Shown one piece after another: positions 1-6,842 of a DNA stretch of 34,063 nucleotides. Both the position numbers and the translations under genes were made by a program. This DNA is from JBOGEN01 sp050743265 (GTDB lineage Bacteria; Actinomycetota; Actinomycetes; JBOGEN01), in contig JBOGEN010000056.1 of the NCBI GenBank assembly GCA_050743265.1, positions 1 through 34,063 of the forward strand, given 5' to 3'. The notes under the pieces are model-generated. The model searched no databases and was not told the DNA's origin. It saw only the letters and a list, made by a program, of their open reading frames with translations. The number at the start of each line of letters is the position of its first letter. The stretch's first letter is position 1.

Positions 1-1367
1 GCGTGCCACAGCCCGGCCAGCGCGCGTACCGCCCGTGCCGGCGTCGTGTACGACGGGAGCCCGGCGTCGCGGAGCGCGGCCGCCGCGGACGGGGCCAGGA
101 AGTCCGCGCCCGTCCGCGCGACGAACACGGGCTTGCCCGTCCCCTCGGAGACGCGGTGGAGCGAGTGGATGAGCCGTCCGACGTCGTCCCCGGTGAGCGA
201 GCAGAAGCAGCCGAGCACGACGTCTACGCCGGGGTCGTCCGCCACGACGGCGAGGCACCGGTCGAACAGCGCCGGGTCGCTCATGACCGTCGCGGTGATG
301 TCGACCGGGTTGGCCGCGGACCCGAAGGCGGGCACGATCGCGTCCAGCGCCTCGCGGGTGCCGGGCGTGAAGTCGGCCAGCGCCAGGTCGTGCTCGGTGA
401 GGGCGTCGGCCGCGAGGATGCCCGACCCGCCGGACGTGGTGACGACCGCGACCCGCGGCCCCGCCGGACGCCGGGGGGAGTCGAACGCGTCGCCGAGGTC
501 GAGCAGGTCGTCCACGTCCTGCGCGCGGGCGATGCCGAGCTGGCGGAGCGCGGCGTCCACCACGCGGTCGGACGCGGCCAGCGCACCCGAATGCGAGGCA
601 GCCGCGCGGGCGCCCGCGTCGCTCGTGCCGGACTTGAGCAGCGCCACCGGGACGCCCGACGAGGCAAGTGCGCGCAGCGCGGCCCCGTCCGTCAGCGACT
701 CGACGTACCCGAGCAGGGCGCGGCAGTCGGGCTCGTCCGCGAGGGCCAGCAGGACCTCGACCGCGGTGACGTCCGCCTCGTTGCCCGTGTTGACCGCCCA
801 GCCCAGCGGGAGCCCTCGCTCGAGCGCCAGCGACACGGCCCCGTACCCGAGGGCACCGGACTGGCTCACGAACCCGACCCCGCCTGGCTGCCAGGGCACT
901 GTCTCCGCGGCGAACATCGGGCTGAACGCGCTCACCTGGCCGGCGTGGAACCCGACCGTGCCGATGCAGTTGGGGCCGACCAGCCGCAGCCCGCCCGCGC
1001 GCGCCCGCTCGACGACCTCGTCCTGCAGCTTCGCCCCTGCCTCGCCGGTCTCGGCGAAGCCGCTCGACATCACGACGGCCGCAGCGACGCCCGCCGCGGC
1101 GCACTCGGTCACGACGTCCGGCACACGGTCGGCGGCGACGAGGATCAGTGCCAGGTCGACCGGGCCCGGGCACTCCGTGAGCGAGGCGTACGCGGGGAGG
1201 CCGAGCACCGTGCCACCCTTCGCGTTCACCGGCAGCACTCGGCCGGCGTAGCCGTACCGCAGCAGGAACTCGACGGGCAGCCGGCCGAGCGCGCCGACGC
1301 GTTCGGTGGCCCCCACGACCGCGACGGCACGGGCGTCCCACAGCGGTCGGAGGGCGTGGGCCGGCAT
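1..1367 (-). CDS. NDP-forming acyl-CoA ligase, CoA-binding part (partial)
   Basis: This is the N-terminal 455 residues of a protein of the ADP/NDP-forming acetate-CoA ligase family, cut by the left edge. The frame stays open to base 1. It opens with a Rossmann CoA-binding domain (AVAVVGATERVGALGRLP near residues 14-31, then LVGPNCIGTVGF) and continues into succinyl-CoA-ligase-like flavodoxin domains. The conserved phospho-histidine context SHSGALAASD is visible. Full-length relatives are near 700 residues with a C-terminal ATP-grasp domain, which would lie outside the window, so completeness cannot be judged. The ATG at 1367 sits six bases after a weak -10 (TGGGGT) and 17 bases further from TTGACG, so a leaderless message is likely. 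The family makes or cleaves acyl-CoA thioesters with ATP/ADP. The substrate is unknown; a role in the nearby aromatic-CoA pathway is inference. Confidence 0.85.
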   Translation of the reverse strand, partial: MPAHALRPLWDARAVAVVGATERVGALGRLPVEFLLRYGYAGRVLPVNAKGGTVLGLPAYASLTECPGPVDLALILVAADRVPDVVTECAAAGVAAAVVMSSGFAETGEAGAKLQDEVVERARAGGLRLVGPNCIGTVGFHAGQVSAFSPMFAAETVPWQPGGVGFVSQSGALGYGAVSLALERGLPLGWAVNTGNEADVTAVEVLLALADEPDCRALLGYVESLTDGAALRALASSGVPVALLKSGTSDAGARAAASHSGALAASDRVVDAALRQLGIARAQDVDDLLDLGDAFDSPRRPAGPRVAVVTTSGGSGILAADALTEHDLALADFTPGTREALDAIVPAFGSAANPVDITATVMSDPALFDRCLAVVADDPGVDVVLGCFCSLTGDDVGRLIHSLHRVSEGTGKPVFVARTGADFLAPSAAAALRDAGLPSYTTPARAVRALAGLWH

Positions 1368-1373
1368 GTGCCC

Positions 1374-1411
1374 ACCCCACACTGCGCGGTTTCGGTCGTC
1401 AAGAGAACGAC
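1374..1411 (-). promoter_or_regulatory. Promoter of the acyl-CoA ligase gene with inverted repeat
   Basis: Reading the minus strand, TTGACG (1402-1397) is followed after 17 bases by TGGGGT (1379-1374) and, six bases later, the ATG. The -35 lies inside CGTTCTCTTGAC (1409-1398), which recurs exactly upstream of the 2-aminobenzoate-CoA ligase gene. The same stretch forms an inverted repeat GTCGT-N7-ACGAC (1395-1411), a possible regulator site. The -10 is a poor match, so the promoter call is tentative. Confidence 0.4.
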
Positions 1412-1479
1412 ATACGCCGGCCTGCCGCCGTGCGGTTTACCCGGTTGGCGTGCCGCACGACGTCCGAGAGGATCGGTCG

Positions 1480-2067
1480 ATGCCGTCGACACGTACCAGG
1501 CCCCCCGCGCGCCTCGCTCTGGGTGCCTACCTCTGGCTCGTACGGCAGGGCGACGTGAGCCCCGAGGCCGTCTACGCCGCCGTGGACGCGTCCCGGGAGC
1601 ACCTCGAGCCGTGGATGCCCTGGGCCTCCGGGTACAGGCCGGCGCATGCCCGAGGCTTCGTCATGCACGCGCGCGAGGCGTGGCAGGCCGACGGCGAGTA
1701 CGACTACGCGATCGTCGCGCGGGACGGGTCGGTGGCCGGTGCCTGCGGCCTGCACCGGCGGATCGGCGAGGGTGGGCTCGAGATCGGGTACTGGGTGCGC
1801 GCCGACCTCGTACGCCGGGGCATCGCCTCGCGCGCCGCCGCGGCGCTGACCGGGGTCGCCTTCACGCTCGACGGGATCGAGCAGGTCGAGATCCACCACG
1901 ACGAGGCCAACGTCGCGAGCGGCGGGGTGCCGTGGCGGCTCGGCTTCACCGAGGTCGGCCGGGCCCCCCGCGCGGCGGAGGCCCCGGGCTGCGTCGGCAT
2001 CGAGGTGGTCTGGCGGATCACCCGCGAGGAGCTCACCGAGCCGGAGTCCGGCCCCCCGTGGCGGTGA
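1480..2067 (+). CDS. GNAT family N-acetyltransferase (RimJ/RimL-like)
   Basis: A 195-residue acetyltransferase of the RimJ/RimL-like GNAT type. Visible elements are LEPWMPWA near residues 38-45, the beta-strand pair DYAIVARDGSVAGACGLH, then LEIGYWVRADLVRRGIASRAAAAL, which carries the acetyl-CoA pyrophosphate loop (R/Q-x-x-G-x-A) and the characteristic EIGYW motif, and a C-terminal HHDEANVAS...LGFTEVG segment. The ATG is preceded by GAGAGGA (1466-1472) seven bases upstream, which decides the start over an in-frame ATG 58 codons earlier. The family transfers acetyl groups to amines or protein N-termini; the substrate here is unknown. Its 3' end overlaps the convergent thioredoxin-fold gene by 35 bases. 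Confidence 0.85.
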   Translation: MPSTRTRPPARLALGAYLWLVRQGDVSPEAVYAAVDASREHLEPWMPWASGYRPAHARGFVMHAREAWQADGEYDYAIVARDGSVAGACGLHRRIGEGGLEIGYWVRADLVRRGIASRAAAALTGVAFTLDGIEQVEIHHDEANVASGGVPWRLGFTEVGRAPRAAEAPGCVGIEVVWRITREELTEPESGPPWR

Positions 2068-2350
2068 GCGCCTCCCGCAGCTGGGCCACCGTCGGGCTGC
2101 CCGCCATCCCGTTCGGGGTCGGGTAGAGCCGGCACGCGACACCGGGTCGCTCGTCCCCCGTGGCGAACGGGTCGCGCCCGTCGATGAGCACGGTGGGGGA
2201 GCCGGGGAAGCCGAGCACGTCGGCCTCCTCCGGGGTCCGGACGACCTGGTGGGCCACGGTCAGCCCGAACTCGTCCGCGACGGCCTGGAGCATGACGTCC
2301 ATCGTCTGCCAGTGCCGGCACTCTTCGACGTACTGCAGCGTCACGTCCAT
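2033..2350 (-). CDS. Thioredoxin-fold small protein (DF-type (seleno)protein-like)
   Basis: A 105-residue protein starting MDVTLQYVEECRHWQTMD, with LGFPGSPTVLIDGRDPF in the middle, which is the cis-proline strand pattern of a thioredoxin-like fold. It resembles small actinobacterial proteins annotated as DF-family (seleno)proteins or thioredoxin-like, whose first loop usually reads C-P-N-W. Here the loop is C11-R-H-W14, with one cysteine and no selenocysteine codon. The start has a strong ribosome site (GGGAGGGG on the minus strand, just upstream of 2350). A redox or metal-handling role is possible but not shown. It lies 51 bases downstream of the alpha/beta hydrolase gene on the same strand and may be cotranscribed. 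Confidence 0.7.
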   Translation of the reverse strand: MDVTLQYVEECRHWQTMDVMLQAVADEFGLTVAHQVVRTPEEADVLGFPGSPTVLIDGRDPFATGDERPGVACRLYPTPNGMAGSPTVAQLREALTATGGRTPAR

Positions 2351-2401
2351 GGCACCCCTCCCTCGTCCGGCCCCGATGGGAGGGGAACACCCGCGGCGCC
2401 G

Positions 2402-3142
2402 TCAGGCTTCCGCGGCCAGCAGGTCGGCCAGGTCGTCCGGCCGGGACAGCATCGGCCAGTGCCCCGTCTGCAGCGCGACGAGCCGGACATGCGGCCCAGC
2501 CAGCTCGGCGAACCACGGGTGGCCGCTGTCGATCATCGCGCGCACCTGGTCCAGCGGGAACGAGCACGACACCAACGTCATCGGGAGCTCGAGGGTGGGG
2601 TGGCTCCGGAGAAGCGGCTGCGTGAACGGCCCGGCCGGCTGGTCGGTCGCCCGTGCCCGGAACGTCTCCCGGGTCGGCCCGTCCAGGCCGTCGAGGCTCG
2701 CCGTCAGGGCCAGCGTGTCCCAGTCGGGCAGCGGCAGGCGCCAGCCGTCCCCCTCGTCCGCCACGGCCTTCTCGACCGCTGCCCGGGCGTCCGGCGGCCA
2801 GGAGTCGAGCAGGGAGGACCCGTCCGGGGTGGGACCGCTCTCCACGTACACGACGCGGGCGAGCCGCTCGGGCGCACGGTCCGCGACCGCGGTGACCACC
2901 GGGCCCGCGCCGCTGTGCCCCACCAGGACGACCTCGTGCAGGTCGTCGGCGGCGAGCAGGCCGAGCACGTCCCCGACGTGCGTCTCGAGGTCGACGGACG
3001 GGCTGGCGAGGTGCGTCCGTTCGTCCAGGCCGGTGAGCGTGACCGGGTACGCGTCGTGGCCGGCCGCCCGCAGCCCGGCGGCAACCTGCTGCCAGGCCCA
3101 CCCCCCGAGCCACCAGCCGGGGACGAGGACGAACGGGGACAT
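2402..3142 (-). CDS. Alpha/beta hydrolase (esterase-like)
   Basis: A 246-residue single-domain alpha/beta hydrolase. The N-terminus has the oxyanion strand FVLVPGWWLGGWAWQQV, the nucleophile elbow is VGHSGAG with S77, and the catalytic histidine is probably H228 in LQTGHWPML near the C-terminus. No signal peptide or membrane segment is seen, so it should be cytoplasmic. The start at the inner ATG is supported by GAAGGAGG seven bases upstream; an in-frame GTG 17 codons earlier overlaps the operator and is disfavoured. It resembles plant methyl-esterase/hydroxynitrile-lyase-like hydrolases, but the substrate cannot be read from sequence. It is divergent from the WYL regulator, with a perfect palindrome between them, so it is probably that regulator's main target. 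Confidence 0.85.
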   Translation of the reverse strand: MSPFVLVPGWWLGGWAWQQVAAGLRAAGHDAYPVTLTGLDERTHLASPSVDLETHVGDVLGLLAADDLHEVVLVGHSGAGPVVTAVADRAPERLARVVYVESGPTPDGSSLLDSWPPDARAAVEKAVADEGDGWRLPLPDWDTLALTASLDGLDGPTRETFRARATDQPAGPFTQPLLRSHPTLELPMTLVSCSFPLDQVRAMIDSGHPWFAELAGPHVRLVALQTGHWPMLSRPDDLADLLAAEA

Positions 3143-3185
3143 CGGAGCCTCCTTCGGCCGGGAGAGGCCAGCATCGCTCCCCCCG

Positions 3186-3205
3186 GGTGACACCGTTGTG
3201 TCACC
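3186..3205. promoter_or_regulatory. Operator-like perfect palindrome between hydrolase and WYL regulator
   Basis: GGTGACAC and GTGTCACC form a perfect 8-base inverted repeat around a 4-base CGTT spacer. It lies eight bases before the GTG start of the WYL regulator and 44 bases before the divergent hydrolase start. A regulator bound here could control both genes. The site placement is seen directly; binding by the adjacent WYL protein is inference. Confidence 0.6.
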
Positions 3206-3213
3206 GTCATGGG

Positions 3214-3903
3214 GTGAACCGCACGGACCGCCTGTACGCGCTGGTCGAGGAGCTCCGTCACGCCGGCTCGCGGGGGCGTACGGCGGAGCGCCTGGCCGAC
3301 CGGTTCGAGGTGAGCACGCGCACGGTCAAGCGGGACGTGTCCGCGCTGCAGCAGGCGGGCGTGCCGATCTGGGCGACGGGCGGGCCCGGCGGGGGGTACG
3401 TGCTGGACGCCCGGGCGAGCCTCCCCGCGGTGAACTTCACGCCGGGCGAGGCGGTCGCGGTAGCCGTCGCCCTCGCCACCCAGCCGGGCATCCCGTTCGG
3501 CGCGGACGGGCAGTCCGCCCTGGGCAAGGTGCTCGACGCGATGGTCCCCGCCCAGCGGGACCGTGCCGAGCGGCTCGCGGGGCGGCTGTGGGTCCGTCCG
3601 CGAGGCCTGCCGTTCACCCCGGTGAGCCGATCCCTGGAGCAGGCCCTCGAGGACGAAGTCGTCGTCATCCTCGACTACGTCGACGCGGAGGGACGGCGGA
3701 CGACCGCGCGCGAGGTCGAGCCGTACGTGGTGGCTCTGGACGACGGCAAGTGGTTCCTCGTCGGCTGGTGCCGCCGGCGGGACGGCGCCCGCTGGTTCCG
3801 GCTGGACCGCATCGAGCGCGCCTTCGTCACCACCGAGCCCGTGCCCGCCCGTGACCCCGCCGTGTTCGGGGCCCCTCCGGACGACGCCCGCCCGGTGCGC
3901 TGA
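3214..3903 (+). CDS. WYL-domain transcriptional regulator (YafY/DeoR-type HTH)
   Basis: A 229-residue regulator with an N-terminal winged HTH (RLYALVEELRHAGSRGRTAERLADRFEVSTRTVKRDVSALQ, about residues 6-50), then the wing GGPGGGYVL, and a C-terminal WYL domain (about 130-215) whose core reads KWFLVGWCRRRDGARWFRLDRIE. WYL domains bind ligands, often nucleic acids or nucleotides; many members of this architecture control a divergent enzyme gene. The GTG at 3214 begins the conserved NRTDRLYALV segment and leaves the palindrome upstream of the gene; an earlier in-frame GTG would put the operator inside the coding region. No ribosome site is evident, so the message may be leaderless. Autoregulation together with the hydrolase is likely. 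Confidence 0.88.
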   Translation: MNRTDRLYALVEELRHAGSRGRTAERLADRFEVSTRTVKRDVSALQQAGVPIWATGGPGGGYVLDARASLPAVNFTPGEAVAVAVALATQPGIPFGADGQSALGKVLDAMVPAQRDRAERLAGRLWVRPRGLPFTPVSRSLEQALEDEVVVILDYVDAEGRRTTAREVEPYVVALDDGKWFLVGWCRRRDGARWFRLDRIERAFVTTEPVPARDPAVFGAPPDDARPVR

Positions 3904-3922
3904 GCGCTGGCGCTCGGGCGAC

Positions 3923-3957
3923 GCCGCGGCGCATGTCGGTGTGACCGACGCCGCGGC
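3923..3957. terminator. Bidirectional hairpin between convergent genes
   Basis: GTCGGT-gtg-ACCGAC (3935-3949) forms a perfect inner stem. The flanking self-complementary octamers GCCGCGGC (3923-3930 and 3950-3957) extend it, with a four-base bulge on one side. It lies between the 3' ends of the WYL regulator and the ThDP enzyme. There is no T-tract, as is common for actinobacterial terminators. Confidence 0.5.
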
Positions 3958-3975
3958 GCCGGCCGGTGTCCGTCG

Positions 3976-5619
3976 TCAGTGGCCCCGGAAGGCCTCCTCG
4001 AGCCACTCGGCGACCACGGTCGGCACGACCTTGGCGTCCACGAGCAGCGGCCGCTCCCTGGTCGTGGCCCAGCGCCCGACGGCGCCGAGGTCGTCCGGCC
4101 GCCGGACGGTGACCGCCTCGTAGCCCAGGCTGCGGGCGAGGCCGGCGAAGTCGGTCTCACCGAAGCGCACCGTGGCCAGGTCGACGCCGGACGGGCCGAA
4201 GTGGTGAACCTCCGCCCCGTACGCCGCGTCGTCGTAGACCACGACGCACATGTCGAGGCCGAGTCGGGGCACGGTCTCCAGCTCGGACGCGGACATGAGC
4301 GCGCCCCCGTCGCCGAGTGCGGCGACGGTGAGCCGGTCCGGACGGGCGACCGCGGCACCGATGCCGGTCGCGAGCCCGAGCCCGATCGACTGGAACGACT
4401 GGGTGAACACGAACCCGTGCACGTCGGGCACCCGCCAGTACATGGGGGGCCAGCCCATGAAGTGTCCCGAGTCGACCGCCACCGTCCTGTCGTCGGGGAG
4501 CAGCTCGTCCAGCACGCGGGAGAGGGTGCGGGGGTCGATCTGCGTGTCGGTGCCCGCGTCCTCGTACGGCACATCTCGCCACGAGCCGGACGCGAGCCGG
4601 AGGGCGGTCTCCTCCGTCCGCCACCCGGTCGCGGCGTGCCGCCGCCGCTCGAGCGCGTCCGCGAGTGCGCCCGCGGTGGTGGCGGCGTCCCCGAGGACTC
4701 CGAGGTCGACGCGGTGGTGTGCGCCGATGGACTCGGCGTCCAGGTCGACCTGCACGACGGTGGCGTCCGGGCCGACGAGCCGGCCGTGGCGGGTCGTCCA
4801 CATGGTCAGTGTTGCGCCGACGGCGAGGACGACGTCGGATTCCGCGACCATCTCCGCCGCCACCGGGGAGGCGAACCCGCCGGAGATGCCGATCGCCCAC
4901 GGGCTCCCCGCGAACAGCCCGTGCGCCACGGCCGAGGTCGCGAGCAGCGCCCCGGTGGCCTCGCCGAGCCGCTCGAGCGCGCCGCGTGCCCCGCTCAGCG
5001 CGGCGCCCCGTCCGGCCACGATCACCGGACGGGACGCCGCGGCGAGGACGTCCGCCACGTCCGCCACGGACTCGGGCGACGGCGCCGGCGGGTGCAGCGC
5101 GGGTGCCGGGGCGAGCTCCACCGGGCCGGGTGCCTCGGCGGCCTGGACGTCCAGCGGCATGGACAACACGACGGTGCGGCGCCTGTCCCGGGCCAGTCGG
5201 TACGCGGCGACGGCGTCGTCCACCGCCGTACGCGCCGACTGCAACCGCATCGGCACGGCCCCGACGGCTCGGGCGAGCCCGGCCTGGTCCACGGCGAAGT
5301 TCGAGCGCGCTGCGCCCGCGCCCGTGTCGGCAGCGAGCACGAGCAGGGGCGTCCGGCTCTTCGCCGCCTCGGTCAACCCGGTCAACGTGTTCGTCATGCC
5401 CGGCCCCTGATGCACGGTCACGAGGCCGACCTCGCCGCGGACGCGGGCGAACGCGTCCGCCATGGTGGTGGCGGCGCTCTCGTGCCGGGCGGCGACGAAC
5501 CGGACGCCGCGCTCGGCGAGGCCCTGCGTCACTGCGAAGTTGCCCGAGCCGACGACGCCGAACGCGTGCGACGCACCGAGGCGGGTGAGCCCCTCCGCGA
5601 CGGACTCGCTGACCTGCAT
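3976..5619 (-). CDS. ThDP-dependent enzyme (benzoylformate decarboxylase/acetolactate synthase-like)
   Basis: A 547-residue three-domain thiamine diphosphate enzyme. The N-terminal PYR domain carries the cofactor-activating glutamate in RHESAATTMADAFAR (E47) and QGPGMTN. A central domain spans about 185-325. The C-terminal PP domain has GDGG (436-439) followed 24 residues later by YDDAAYGAE, where relatives usually have NN or ND; the first asparagine is replaced by D463. The family decarboxylates or ligates 2-oxo acids, or opens cyclic diketones. The start lies 17 bases after the stop of the isatin-hydrolase-like gene, so the two form an operon. Isatinate is a 2-aminobenzoylformate, so an isatinate decarboxylase role is attractive but inferred from the neighbour alone. 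A 2-oxo-acid decarboxylase for another substrate remains possible. Confidence 0.85.
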   Translation of the reverse strand: MQVSESVAEGLTRLGASHAFGVVGSGNFAVTQGLAERGVRFVAARHESAATTMADAFARVRGEVGLVTVHQGPGMTNTLTGLTEAAKSRTPLLVLAADTGAGAARSNFAVDQAGLARAVGAVPMRLQSARTAVDDAVAAYRLARDRRRTVVLSMPLDVQAAEAPGPVELAPAPALHPPAPSPESVADVADVLAAASRPVIVAGRGAALSGARGALERLGEATGALLATSAVAHGLFAGSPWAIGISGGFASPVAAEMVAESDVVLAVGATLTMWTTRHGRLVGPDATVVQVDLDAESIGAHHRVDLGVLGDAATTAGALADALERRRHAATGWRTEETALRLASGSWRDVPYEDAGTDTQIDPRTLSRVLDELLPDDRTVAVDSGHFMGWPPMYWRVPDVHGFVFTQSFQSIGLGLATGIGAAVARPDRLTVAALGDGGALMSASELETVPRLGLDMCVVVYDDAAYGAEVHHFGPSGVDLATVRFGETDFAGLARSLGYEAVTVRRPDDLGAVGRWATTRERPLLVDAKVVPTVVAEWLEEAFRGH

Positions 5620-5636
5620 CCCGTGCCCCGGCCGGC

Positions 5637-6410
5637 TCAGCGCTCGACCAGTGCGAGCACCCGGGACGGGCTGCCCGACCCGCGCACGATCGGCAGTGGC
5701 GCGGCGACCACGACCGCGCCGGTCGGGGGCAGCGACGCCAGGTTCTGCAGCTGCGTGAGCCCGTACTTGCCCGCACCCATGAGGGACGAGTGGCACGGGA
5801 ACGGGGGGTCGAAGGAGTGCGCGGTGCCCGCGTCCGTGCCGACTGTCTCCACCCCGACACCGATCACCGGAGCCTCCTCGGCCAGCCAGGTCGCGCACTC
5901 GGCGGAGATGCCCGGCGTGTGCGGCCCGGTCTCGTTCGCGTTGAGGAACTGCGCGGAGTCGTGCGACCGCGCGTCCCACCCGGTGCGGTAGAGCAGCCAG
6001 CCACCGCCCGGCAGCGGGCCGTGCTGGCCCTCCCACGTCCTGATGTGGTCCATCTCGAGCAGGAAGTCCGGGTCCTTTGCGGACTCGGCGGAGAAGTCGA
6101 GCACGGCCGCGGGCGCCACAAGCTGGCGCGGCGGAACCTGCGAGACGTCCAGCCCGTCCTGCCCGGTCACCCAGTGGATCGGCGCGTCCATGTGGGTGCC
6201 GACGTGCTCGCCGGTGGAGATGTCGTTCCAGTACCAGGCGGGCCCACGCTCGTCGTACCGGCTGATCTCCTCCAGCTGGAACGAGCGCGTGTTCGCGAAC
6301 GGTGGCGGCAGCTGGAGGACGGGCGTGGTGTCCGTCAGTGGTGCGGTGAGGTCGACGACCTCGACGTCACCGGACGCGAGCGCGGCGAGCAGGTCGGTGA
6401 GCACGGGCAT
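5637..6410 (-). CDS. Cyclase-family metal hydrolase, probable isatin hydrolase
   Basis: A 257-residue member of the kynurenine-formamidase/cyclase fold family. The metal-binding motif HxGTHxDxPxH is intact (H69, G71, H73, D75, P77, H79). From memory, other stretches closely resemble characterised isatin hydrolases of Labrenzia: DVEVVDLTAPL, TPVLQLPPPFA, HWVTGQDGLDV, DPDFLL, NANETGPHTPG, GTDAGTAHS, DPPFPCH and RGSGSPSRVLAL. Isatin hydrolase opens the isatin lactam to isatinate using Mn2+. Arylformamidase and generic cyclase activities belong to the same fold and are the main alternatives. The ATG has GGGAG six bases upstream. It is the first gene of a two-gene operon with the ThDP enzyme and is divergent from the type VII-like cassette. 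Confidence 0.82.
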   Translation of the reverse strand: MPVLTDLLAALASGDVEVVDLTAPLTDTTPVLQLPPPFANTRSFQLEEISRYDERGPAWYWNDISTGEHVGTHMDAPIHWVTGQDGLDVSQVPPRQLVAPAAVLDFSAESAKDPDFLLEMDHIRTWEGQHGPLPGGGWLLYRTGWDARSHDSAQFLNANETGPHTPGISAECATWLAEEAPVIGVGVETVGTDAGTAHSFDPPFPCHSSLMGAGKYGLTQLQNLASLPPTGAVVVAAPLPIVRGSGSPSRVLALVER

Positions 6411-6495
6411 GGCGTCTCCCGGTGGCGTGTGCGGGTCTCAGGTCGCCCCCACTTCCTATCGGCGGACGACCAGGAGCGGAAGCGCTGGGTCCGGA

Positions 6496-6507
6496 CTTGT
6501 CCACAAG
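6496..6507. promoter_or_regulatory. Palindrome CTTGT-CC-ACAAG in divergent intergenic region
   Basis: A 5-base perfect inverted repeat with a 2-base spacer lies between the isatin-hydrolase-like gene and the type VII-like cassette. The TTGT..ACAA layout is typical of GntR/FadR-type operators, but no such regulator is encoded in the window. The site is therefore only a candidate. Confidence 0.3.
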
Positions 6508-6534
6508 GGCAAACGGTGAGGCGACCCGCTCTCC

Positions 6535-6540
6535 TAGGGT
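6535..6540 (+). promoter_or_regulatory. -10 element of the type VII-like cassette
   Basis: TAGGGT fits the TANNNT -10 pattern and ends eight bases before the ATG of the first cassette gene, which implies a leaderless or nearly leaderless message. No convincing -35 was found at the expected spacing. Confidence 0.4.
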
Positions 6541-6548
6541 GACCCGCC

Positions 6549-6842
6549 ATGACTGGCGGGATGGATGTGAAGCCGGAGGTCTTGCGCGAGGCGGTGCGCC
6601 TGCTGACGGTGCGCGCGTCGTCGGTGTCGCGCCACCCCTCCGTGGGGGCCCGCCCGGATGTGGGCGAGTCGTCCGGTGAGCTCGGCCTCCTGTTCACCCA
6701 GGTGGAGGACGTGACAGGTGCGCTGGCCGAGCGGGTGAGGGCGCTTGCGGACGCGGTGGATGCCAGCCTCTGCAGGTACCTGGACGCCGATGACCGCGCA
6801 CACGGGCGGTTGGACGACCTGGTCGTGTGGGGCCGGCAGTGA
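6549..6842 (+). CDS. EspC/WXG-like small helical protein (type VII secretion-associated)
   Basis: A 97-residue, probably all-helical protein. Its layout (KPEVLREAVRLLTVRASSV, then LGLLFTQVEDVTGALAERVRALADAVDASLCRYLDADDRAH) is two helices of heptad-like pattern, as in EspC/DUF2580 and ESAT-6-like partners. No W-x-G motif is present. It is the first gene of a five-gene run and its stop codon overlaps the GTG of the next gene (GTGA), the usual coupling for such partner pairs. An in-frame ATG four codons in (MDVKPEV) is an alternative start. Family membership is inferred from size, helical pattern and position next to a W-S-G protein. Confidence 0.6.
   Translation: MTGGMDVKPEVLREAVRLLTVRASSVSRHPSVGARPDVGESSGELGLLFTQVEDVTGALAERVRALADAVDASLCRYLDADDRAHGRLDDLVVWGRQ

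Noticed and set aside
3..2126. Long plus-strand open frame of 707 codons across the left edge
   Set aside because: It is Arg/Pro/Gly-rich with no recognisable motif and lies antisense to a frame with clear acyl-CoA ligase motifs. In DNA this GC-rich, antisense frames stay open by composition.
5637..6410. Arylformamidase (KynB) as first-choice function
   Set aside because: The fold and metal motif fit, but several segments outside the motif look more like isatin hydrolases, and no kynurenine pathway gene is adjacent. It is kept as the alternative.
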